DNA of 5,352 bases from Cyclobacteriaceae bacterium (GTDB taxonomy: Bacteria; Bacteroidota; Bacteroidia; Cytophagales; Cyclobacteriaceae). The stretch's first letter is position 1. Every line of letters begins with the position of its first letter. A program made the translations under genes and the position numbers. Below the pieces are notes generated by a model. That model saw only the letters and a list, made by a program, of their open reading frames with translations, was not told where the DNA came from and did no database searches. The DNA lies in assembly GCA_947458795.1 (NCBI GenBank), contig CANHCD010000171.1:1-5352 (forward strand). The letters are read 5' to 3'. Shown piece by piece: positions 1 to 5,352 of the stretch.

Positions 1-1221
1 CACGGCTTTCCAAACGGAATAGTTCTGGATCTCCTTCATCCCATTGGGAAGCATGAAGGGAATGGGATTGGCACCAGAATAAATAAAGTCACACCCCTGA
101 TCATTCATTTTCCACTTGTCCAATTCAGGCAAGTAAAAGTGTCCCACAGCCTTCATTTCCCGATCTGTAACTTCCGAAAGCGCAGAAATATCCGCAATCA
201 CTCGGGGCACATTCTGCCCTCCAAAATTGTATACTTCAGTTACTTGACGCTTGGTGTATTCAAAAGGATGGATGGGATAGGATGCTAGCGGGGCTATCGG
301 GGCATGCCCAGTTCGTGACGTATAGCGGTCAATCAAGGCAGATGCTACCGGTGCTTCAAACTCTGGGTCTTCGGTCAAGGAAACGCGTACGGTATCCCCC
401 AAGCCATCTTCCAAAAGCGTTCCTATGCCTACGGCCGATTTGATTCGACCATCCTCTGCCTCGCCCGCTTCGGTTACCCCTAGGTGCAAAGGATAGGGTT
501 TGAAGCCTCCTTCATTGAGCTTTTGAACCAGCAAGCGGTAAGCCTGAACCATTACTTGCGTGTTGGAGGACTTCATGGAAATGACGATCTCGTGGTATTT
601 TTCGTCTTCGCAAATTCTGAGAAACTCCAAGGCTGACTCCACCATTCCTAGCGGAGTATCCCCGTAACGACTCATGATTCGGTCTGACAAGGAACCGTGA
701 TTGGTGCCGATACGCATGGCGGTACCGTGTTCCTTACATATTTTGATCAAGGGCAAAAAACGCTCCCGAATCCGCTCCAACTCCTCGGCGTAGGAAGCGT
801 CGGTATAGTCGATGACTTCAAATTTCTTTTTGTCCGCATAGTTGCCCGGATTGATGCGCACTTTCTCCACAATTTTGGCTGCCAATTCCGCAGCATTCGG
901 CGTGAAGTGAATGTCTGCTACTAGAGGTGTGTTGTATCCGCGCTTTCGCAATTCCTCCTTGATATTCCGCAAGTTTTCCGCCTCTTTGAGCGAGGGCGCG
1001 GTGATTCGAATCAGCTGACATCCCGAATCAATCATCCGGATACACTGCTCCACAGAGCCTTGCGTATCCATCGTGTCAACCGTAGTCATGGACTGCACGA
1101 CGATGGGATTGTCCCCACCAATGATCACATCACCTACCCGTACCGGAATAGTTACTCTCCGTGAATACTGGGTTAAACTGTTGCAATAACCACCTTCAAA
1201 AGGCTTCAATTGAGATTCCAT
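1..1221 (-). CDS. ispG: 4-hydroxy-3-methylbut-2-en-1-yl diphosphate synthase (IspG/GcpE), large-insert type, 3' end cut by window edge
   Basis: IspG is the cytosolic [4Fe-4S] enzyme that reductively converts methylerythritol 2,4-cyclodiphosphate to HMBPP, the penultimate step of the MEP isoprenoid pathway. I translated the minus strand from the ATG at 1221; all 407 codons to the window edge are open. The TIM-barrel domain spans about residues 20-288, with signatures VGGDNPIVVQSMT-like (about 34-46, here IIGGDNPIVVQSMT), IRITAP (71-76), VADIHF (101-106), KVRINPGN (120-127), MRIGTNHGSL (169-178), ISMKSSN (214-220), LGVTEAG (247-253) and GDTVRVSLTEDP (275-286). The charged residues R72, D103, R122, R170, N174, K217 and E251 in these motifs are where the family binds substrate. 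In the short E. coli-type enzyme the cysteine-containing iron-sulfur domain follows soon after the DTVRVSL motif. Here about 118 unrelated residues follow (about 290-407) with no cluster motif yet. This is the start of the extra domain seen in Bacteroidota, chlamydial and plant IspG, so the full protein should be well over 600 residues. The cluster-binding C-terminus lies outside the window. The gene starts 3 bases after the SDR stop codon, which implies one transcript. Confidence 0.96.
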   Translation of the reverse strand, partial: MESQLKPFEGGYCNSLTQYSRRVTIPVRVGDVIIGGDNPIVVQSMTTVDTMDTQGSVEQCIRMIDSGCQLIRITAPSLKEAENLRNIKEELRKRGYNTPLVADIHFTPNAAELAAKIVEKVRINPGNYADKKKFEVIDYTDASYAEELERIRERFLPLIKICKEHGTAMRIGTNHGSLSDRIMSRYGDTPLGMVESALEFLRICEDEKYHEIVISMKSSNTQVMVQAYRLLVQKLNEGGFKPYPLHLGVTEAGEAEDGRIKSAVGIGTLLEDGLGDTVRVSLTEDPEFEAPVASALIDRYTSRTGHAPIAPLASYPIHPFEYTKRQVTEVYNFGGQNVPRVIADISALSEVTDREMKAVGHFYLPELDKWKMNDQGCDFIYSGANPIPFMLPNGMKEIQNYSVWKAV

Positions 1222-1224
1222 AGC

Positions 1225-1929
1225 TTAAATATCTCCTAGTTGGGGACGAATAATTAGTTCTTCAACAACAGCACCCGGGGAAAGGTTATATGCTCCCCAA
1301 ACTGAATCTGCCACATCCTCCGCATTCACGAAACGAGTGGCGGGCAAATCCACTCCTGCCCATGCATCGGTTAGGGTAGCCCCTGGTAAAATTGAGGTCA
1401 CTTTGACTTGATGTGGTTTGAATTCTTCACGAAAGCACTTGGTCATGCCCAGCATCGCCCACTTGGACACGGAGTAGCTCCCGCCATTGGCATAAGCAGT
1501 GATGCCTGCAATGGATCCAATACTAAAAATATGCCCAGATCTACGCTGTATTAGTTCTTTGGCAAATGCTCGAGTCAGGTAATACGCGGAATAAAGGTTA
1601 GTATCCATCAGAAACTCTAAGTTTCCATCTGGCTCCTCATGAAGAGATCCCGGCAAGAAAATTCCAGTATTGTGAACGATTACATCCGGAATGCCTTTGG
1701 CTTTTACCGATTCCGCAAAGGATAAAACTTCCTCTTTCTTGGAAAGATCTGCCAAATAGGTGCTTACAGCAATTCCAGGGTAGGCTTGCTCCAAGAACTG
1801 TTTCAATGCAAGTAAATCTTGCCCATTTCGAGAACAGGTAAAAATATCAAAACCTTCCTTGGCAAATCGTTCGACAATTGCCCTTCCGATTCCTTTTGTA
1901 CCTCCACTCACTAGGATGCTTTTCTTCAT
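1225..1929 (-). CDS. SDR family NADP(H)-dependent oxidoreductase (classical short-chain dehydrogenase/reductase), substrate unknown
   Basis: This is a complete 234-residue classical short-chain dehydrogenase/reductase, close to the usual 230-260 residues. The Rossmann nucleotide loop is SGGTKGIG at 8-15 (glycines 9, 13, 15), with Ser in place of the common leading Thr. Basic residues K12 and R34 (after beta-2, TCSRNG) favour NADP(H) by family precedent. D61 in ADLS sits where the adenine-contacting acid usually is. The NNAG motif is varied to HNTG (86-89). The catalytic tetrad is complete: N111, S139, Y152 and K156 in YSVSK, with the expected 13-residue Ser-Tyr spacing. LPGAT (181-185) matches the usual PG motif that follows beta-6. 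There is no signal peptide or membrane helix, so it is cytosolic. The ATG at 1929 puts the first beta strand directly before the glycine loop, as expected; upstream is A-rich with no clear Shine-Dalgarno, normal for Bacteroidota. The gene lies 3 bases before ispG and 144 bases after the kinase. Overall similarity is to the FabG/YdfG-like reductases, but the substrate is not readable. A link to isoprenoid metabolism is only inferred from gene order. Confidence 0.95.
   Translation of the reverse strand: MKKSILVSGGTKGIGRAIVERFAKEGFDIFTCSRNGQDLLALKQFLEQAYPGIAVSTYLADLSKKEEVLSFAESVKAKGIPDVIVHNTGIFLPGSLHEEPDGNLEFLMDTNLYSAYYLTRAFAKELIQRRSGHIFSIGSIAGITAYANGGSYSVSKWAMLGMTKCFREEFKPHQVKVTSILPGATLTDAWAGVDLPATRFVNAEDVADSVWGAYNLSPGAVVEELIIRPQLGDI
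1233..1237 (-). promoter_or_regulatory. possible Shine-Dalgarno for ispG inside the SDR 3' end
   Basis: On the minus strand AGGAG lies 11 bases before the ispG ATG, within the last codons of the SDR gene (Leu-Gly-Asp-Ile-stop). The spacing is longer than the usual 5-9 bases, and Bacteroidota often do without Shine-Dalgarno sequences. Translational coupling from the SDR stop codon, 3 bases before the ispG start, may matter more. The bases are also fully explained by coding. Confidence 0.3.
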
Positions 1930-1943
1930 TTGTTTCGTTGCTT

Positions 1944-1965
1944 AATAGTTAGTGTAACAACTATT
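1944..1965. repeat. 7-bp perfect inverted repeat in the SDR-ispG leader (candidate operator or leader hairpin)
   Basis: Arms AATAGTT (1944-1950) and AACTATT (1959-1965) are exact reverse complements separated by 8 bases (AGTGTAAC). The centre also holds a nested GTTA/TAAC pair (1948-1951 and 1955-1958). The element lies between the candidate -7 box and the SDR start codon, so it would cover roughly the first 25 bases of the transcript. The stem is AT-rich and would be weak as RNA, so a DNA operator for a dimeric repressor is somewhat more attractive than a hairpin. Chance occurrence in AT-rich DNA is quite possible. Confidence 0.4.
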
Positions 1966-1974
1966 TACTTCAGG

Positions 1975-1982
1975 CAAAGTTA
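1975..1982 (-). promoter_or_regulatory. candidate Bacteroidota-type promoter (-7 box) for the SDR-ispG unit
   Basis: Read on the minus strand this is TAACTTTG, an exact match to the Bacteroidota primary sigma factor -7 consensus TAnnTTTG. It is 45 bases before the SDR ATG, so transcription would begin around 1967-1971 with a leader of about 40 bases. Seven consecutive A residues lie just upstream (1985-1991). The -33 element is poor: at a 19-base spacing the best match is TTAA (2002-2005), not TTTG. Position, orientation and the -7 match support the call; the weak -33 keeps it tentative. Confidence 0.55.
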
Positions 1983-2073
1983 CATTTTTTTATGAATTGA
2001 TTTAATCTGAAATAACGAATGACTTTAGAAGGGTTTTTCTTTGAGCAGCAGCAATCCGCTTCACTCCTCCAGG

Positions 2074-5000
2074 CTAAGAATTAGCTTTGGCTAAAGGAAA
2101 GGTCAGGAAAAAAGTAGTTCCCTTGCCCACTTCAGTTTCATACCAGATTTTACCTCCAGCGGTTTCCACTCCACTTTTTGCAATGGCAAGACCGAGTCCA
2201 GAACCTTGACTCTTGGTACTAAAGTTGGGAATAAAGATTTTGTCCCGAAGTTCTAGAGGAATCCCCTTCCCATTATCTGAAATCTCCAAAAACACAGCAC
2301 GATCTGTTAGCCAGAGCCAAATCCGAATATGCGGCTTTTTCCCTGGCTCTACTGCCTGCATGCCATTGATGATCAAGTTGGAGATCACTCTACCAAAAAG
2401 TTTGTCGTCCCCCAAAATTGAGATTTGGTCGGTGAAGGAATCGTCTTGGAATTCCAACTCCATCCGTTTATCGGTTTTAAATAGCTCAAGCACCTTAGAC
2501 AACACCTCCTTAAAGTTCATCAATTCATTATTGGGAAGCGGCATCTTTGCAAAAGTGGAAAATGAAGAGGCAATTCCACTCAAGGCATCCACCTGATGAA
2601 TCAAGGTTTCGAGCGACTTTTTCAGTTTATCCGCATCCTCCAATTTTCCTTCCCGCTCCAAACGAAGTAAATGTTGCAAGGTAAGCTTCATAGGTGTAAG
2701 TGGATTCTTGATCTCATGGGCCACTTGCTTGGCCATCTCCCTCCAAGCTGATTCCTTTTCAGTTGAGGCCAGCACCTTTTTACTTGCTTCCAACTTGGAG
2801 AGCATCTGGTTATACTCATTCACCAATAGCCCAATTTCATCCTTGGAGGACCAGTACATCGGCTCGTTATTTTCAAGATTAGTCACCTTGAGTTTTTGGG
2901 TAAGCAAGCGAAAGGGTAACGTCAAGTTTTTGGTAACCAAAAAGGAAATGATCAAAAACAGAATAAAAATCACCACAAAGGCATTGAAAACATTTCCCAA
3001 AACATCAGAGGTGAGGGAATTGAGTTCTTCTTCAGACTCGAAAAAAGGAATCGCCAACACTGCATTGATGGAGGCGTTGGACTGGGAAGGAATTGCCAAA
3101 TACACGGTTTGGTACCTGAGCTTTCCAACCTGTTCTTCCAAAAGGGCCTCCACACCTTTCCCTTCCACCAATGCTGCCATTGCTCCAGGGTGCATGCGGT
3201 TGGATAAAAGCTTCTTTTCGAAAATAGTAATTCGACTTGAAGTAACTAAGGACCCTTCCTTTCCATACAAGTGGATATCTGTGCCCACAGTGGTTGCAAG
3301 TGCATTAATTTCCTCACTGAGCGCATCACGATCTACTTCTTCTAAGGTTTGACCTCCAAAAAATCGGACTAGATTCCCCTTAATTAAGGTGGCTTTTTGA
3401 AGGTACTGTCCATTCAGGTCCTCCTTGTAACTTTGAGAAAGTAAGCCGGTGGTAATGATTGAAATGATTAGAATTGGAAAGAAAAAGGCAAAATTCAGGT
3501 AGAGTTGAAGCTTTGTGGAGTAGTTGAATTCAAACTTTCGGTATCCCTGCATCAGCACACTTCCCAGAATGGAAAGAAAAGTGAGAAAAACAAAGACCAC
3601 AAAAAACAGCGAAAGGGTCCCAAAAAACTGTTTCACCGAAATGACCGGGGAAGACAAAACCCAGAGCTCTTCCCCATTTTTTATCCCCAGGTGCTGGTAG
3701 CCCAAGGACTCAACTCCCCCATCTAGCAAGGCGGGATTTTGCAACATCAATCCAATCTCTTCCTGCTGGTAGTTAAAGCTGCCCGAACTTCGGATTAGTT
3801 CTCCATCTTTAAATACCCCATAATCAAAAGGATCGGTCTTCAATTTTTCCGCATACTGCTCATCCAAAAGCAAGCTTGGATAGGCGTTGCCAGATTGAAT
3901 GCGTAGTTGATCAAACTCTAAATAGAGTGTTCCTAATCCAAGGCCAGCCTTGTTCATCGGAACAAAGGCTACAAATTTACTTTCCCTTCCACCTGCTGAG
4001 TCTTGTACATAATATAAATTAGGTACCTGAGTTGCGTAGTCGCTCTTGACAAACTCTTGCTGCAATTCCTGCAAGGACTCCCCCTCCAAACGCCCTCCAA
4101 TTTGCTTGGCCGAAGGCGAAAAAATACGGATCACCACTTCGAATTGATCGAAATAATTGTCCAAGTAAATTTTTCGGATTTTACTCACTACCGGATCCTT
4201 GGAGAGCAGAGGGTCTGCCAATCGGTTCTGAATAAAAAGATCGTTTTTGAGCCTGGAAAAAATATCTTCTAAAATTAAGGCTGTTCGTCCTTCGGATGCC
4301 AACAGCTGCTGATTGGCAAAAGCAATTTTGGACTGTGCCAGTCGATCCGCAGAAGATTGGTAGCTACTTGCCGCCACTATGCTTGCAGCAATAAGGCTAG
4401 CATAAAAAAGCGTCAAGAAAGTTTCTAAACCTAAACGGTACACATTGGCAACTAGGTCAAACCTAATTATAGAAAATAGAAACAGGAAGTGGGCCAAACC
4501 TGCTACCCCAAACCAACTATTCCAAAAAAAGAAAATTAGCGTACAAACCCCAGTCACCACAAGTAAGGTTCGGTACACTAAACGCTTACTTGAGCCCCCA
4601 CGGATAAATAAATTGAGTAAGGTAAAACTCAGAAATACGTAAGCTGCTGCCCAAAGAAAAACAATTAAAAAGCTGCTCCCTACCAGTAGATCAAAGCTCG
4701 GGATCGAAGAAATATACAAACTCCACGATGCGCGTAGCACTAAATCCCGGACAATCGCCCAGAGGCCACAAAAAAACAAAGTGGAAACCGCATAAGCCAA
4801 AAGAAGTAACCCTTCTTCTCGAATCCGAAGCCGCCAATTGGCAAATTTTTCCAAGATGGATTTGGAGGAAAGTTGGTAAACTAATAAGCCTAAAATCAGC
4901 ACGCTGCAACCCGTATGCAGCAGCAGATCCCCTAGGCTAGGCACCAACCAGGAAGAGCTGTATGCCTTAGGATCAAAAAGCAATAGATCTAAGTAGTCTT

Positions 5001-5352
5001 GCGGAAATCTGAAAGCCAACATGCCCGCTCGAATCACCAAAAGAATAAAAAAACCATAGCCTATGGCCTGCCATACTTGTCCTTTTCTCCATTTTTTTCT
5101 CAGAAAAATAAAACTGAGAAATGCATAGAGCAAAAAGATAGAAAAACTGAAAATCAACAAGGGAGTGGTCCATGTTTTCCCCACAGAAACAAACCCTACT
5201 TGAAAGTCAATCCCAAATAAGGGTTGACCGCTGGAGGATTTGACCTGGAAGGCTCCTTCGGTTGCATTGGGGTAAAGCGTAAACAACGAATTCCCAAATA
5301 CCTCGGGGTTAGGCCCCATCACCACATATTCATTTTTAATATCCCCAGACCA
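2074..5352 (-). CDS. large multi-membrane NtrY-like sensor histidine kinase with two extracytoplasmic sensor regions, 5' end cut by window edge
   Basis: This is the sensor of a two-component system in the inner membrane: it should autophosphorylate on His and pass phosphate to a response regulator. The frame is open to the right edge (1092 visible residues, numbered here from the edge), so the in-frame GTG at 5323-5325 is not the true start; nine upstream codons are also open. In order I see: an extracytoplasmic tail (1-60); about eight hydrophobic helices (63-86, 95-114, 139-160, 179-201, 222-249, 259-279, 281-298, 309-330); a first sensor region (about 331-574, Cache/PAS-like by its pattern, including YGVFKDGEL); helices 576-601 and 615-639; a second sensor region (640-785); helix 787-808; HAMP (about 809-855, with DEIG); HisKA with AHEIKNPLTPM and phosphoacceptor H879; and HATPase_c with N992/N996, DNGKGI (1026-1031), the F-box (1040-1044) and GSGLGLAIA (1050-1058). 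All catalytic boxes are intact. E880 and N883 form the ExxN motif linked to phosphatase activity in HisKA kinases, so it is probably bifunctional. The H-box resembles NtrY. No receiver domain is attached, and the signal and partner are unknown. Confidence 0.93.
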   Translation of the reverse strand, partial: WSGDIKNEYVVMGPNPEVFGNSLFTLYPNATEGAFQVKSSSGQPLFGIDFQVGFVSVGKTWTTPLLIFSFSIFLLYAFLSFIFLRKKWRKGQVWQAIGYGFFILLVIRAGMLAFRFPQDYLDLLLFDPKAYSSSWLVPSLGDLLLHTGCSVLILGLLVYQLSSKSILEKFANWRLRIREEGLLLLAYAVSTLFFCGLWAIVRDLVLRASWSLYISSIPSFDLLVGSSFLIVFLWAAAYVFLSFTLLNLFIRGGSSKRLVYRTLLVVTGVCTLIFFFWNSWFGVAGLAHFLFLFSIIRFDLVANVYRLGLETFLTLFYASLIAASIVAASSYQSSADRLAQSKIAFANQQLLASEGRTALILEDIFSRLKNDLFIQNRLADPLLSKDPVVSKIRKIYLDNYFDQFEVVIRIFSPSAKQIGGRLEGESLQELQQEFVKSDYATQVPNLYYVQDSAGGRESKFVAFVPMNKAGLGLGTLYLEFDQLRIQSGNAYPSLLLDEQYAEKLKTDPFDYGVFKDGELIRSSGSFNYQQEEIGLMLQNPALLDGGVESLGYQHLGIKNGEELWVLSSPVISVKQFFGTLSLFFVVFVFLTFLSILGSVLMQGYRKFEFNYSTKLQLYLNFAFFFPILIISIITTGLLSQSYKEDLNGQYLQKATLIKGNLVRFFGGQTLEEVDRDALSEEINALATTVGTDIHLYGKEGSLVTSSRITIFEKKLLSNRMHPGAMAALVEGKGVEALLEEQVGKLRYQTVYLAIPSQSNASINAVLAIPFFESEEELNSLTSDVLGNVFNAFVVIFILFLIISFLVTKNLTLPFRLLTQKLKVTNLENNEPMYWSSKDEIGLLVNEYNQMLSKLEASKKVLASTEKESAWREMAKQVAHEIKNPLTPMKLTLQHLLRLEREGKLEDADKLKKSLETLIHQVDALSGIASSFSTFAKMPLPNNELMNFKEVLSKVLELFKTDKRMELEFQDDSFTDQISILGDDKLFGRVISNLIINGMQAVEPGKKPHIRIWLWLTDRAVFLEISDNGKGIPLELRDKIFIPNFSTKSQGSGLGLAIAKSGVETAGGKIWYETEVGKGTTFFLTFPLAKANS

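Larger units (their letters stand above)
1930..2073. other. intergenic spacer between the kinase gene and the SDR-ispG unit
   Basis: This 144-base AT-rich spacer is the only sizeable non-coding stretch in the window. Its left part holds the candidate promoter and inverted repeat. Its right part, just after the kinase stop, is less AT-rich. I looked there for an intrinsic terminator on the minus strand and found only a 5-bp stem with one G-T pair and an ATTG loop (about 2047-2060), not followed by a T-run. Kinase transcription may therefore end by Rho or run on into the SDR gene. Confidence 0.6.

Noticed and set aside
697..924. Short plus-strand frame opposite ispG (and a minus-strand out-of-frame one at 818-1021)
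   Set aside because: The ispG frame covers the whole region with recognisable family motifs. These are out-of-frame shadows.
2047..2060. Possible terminator hairpin after the kinase stop
   Set aside because: The stem is only 5 bp with a G-T pair and is not followed by a T-run on the minus strand, so it does not meet the criteria for an intrinsic terminator.
2005..2064. A 20-codon GTG-started frame preceded by GGAGGA
   Set aside because: The Shine-Dalgarno-like run directly abuts the GTG with no spacer, and the frame simply continues the kinase frame past its stop. There is no independent evidence of a small gene.
2708..3352. A 214-codon open frame on the plus strand opposite the kinase gene
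   Set aside because: It is fully antisense to the HAMP, HisKA and second sensor part of a clear kinase gene. Its translation is Ser-rich with no recognisable domain, as expected for a shadow frame.
3378..3389. 12-bp perfect palindrome CCTTAATTAAGG
   Set aside because: It lies inside the kinase coding sequence, encoding part of the Thr-Leu-Ile-Lys-Gly stretch, with no second copy seen in the window. One such palindrome is explained by codons and chance.
1..5352. Search for CRISPR repeats, insertion sequences, tRNA or rRNA genes, phage or defence genes
   Set aside because: I saw no regularly spaced repeats, terminal inverted repeats, transposase motifs or RNA gene signatures. Nearly all of the window is accounted for by three ordinary minus-strand genes.

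Overview
The window looks like a chromosomal segment from a Bacteroidota bacterium. Cytophagales/Cyclobacteriaceae-like is my best guess, by inference only. Three things support the phylum: an IspG with the long insert typical of that phylum, a very large multi-membrane sensor histidine kinase of a type common there, and an upstream element that matches the Bacteroidota -7 promoter consensus TAnnTTTG exactly. The composition is moderate in GC, with AT-rich non-coding DNA. I see no sign of mobile DNA, CRISPR, tRNA or rRNA.

All three genes lie on the minus strand, so transcription runs from the right edge to the left. The right 61% (2074 to the right edge) is one open frame for a membrane sensor kinase. 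It has several N-terminal membrane helices, two separate extracytoplasmic sensor regions, HAMP, HisKA and HATPase_c. Its frame stays open to the window edge, so the true start is outside the window. Next comes a 144-base spacer (1930-2073), the only sizeable non-coding stretch. It holds a candidate promoter and a short inverted repeat, and I found no convincing intrinsic terminator in it. From there an SDR oxidoreductase gene (1225-1929) is followed after 3 bases by ispG, which starts at 1221 and leaves the window at the left edge after 407 codons.

The SDR gene and ispG are almost certainly co-transcribed. The kinase probably forms a separate unit, though readthrough is possible. IspG carries out the penultimate step of the MEP isoprenoid pathway. 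The SDR has every catalytic residue of an active NADP(H)-type enzyme, but its substrate cannot be read from sequence. The kinase is NtrY-like in its HisKA motif, and no response regulator gene lies inside the window. Overall this is mostly ordinary core-genome content. The most interesting small-scale signal is the promoter plus inverted repeat just upstream of the SDR-ispG unit.
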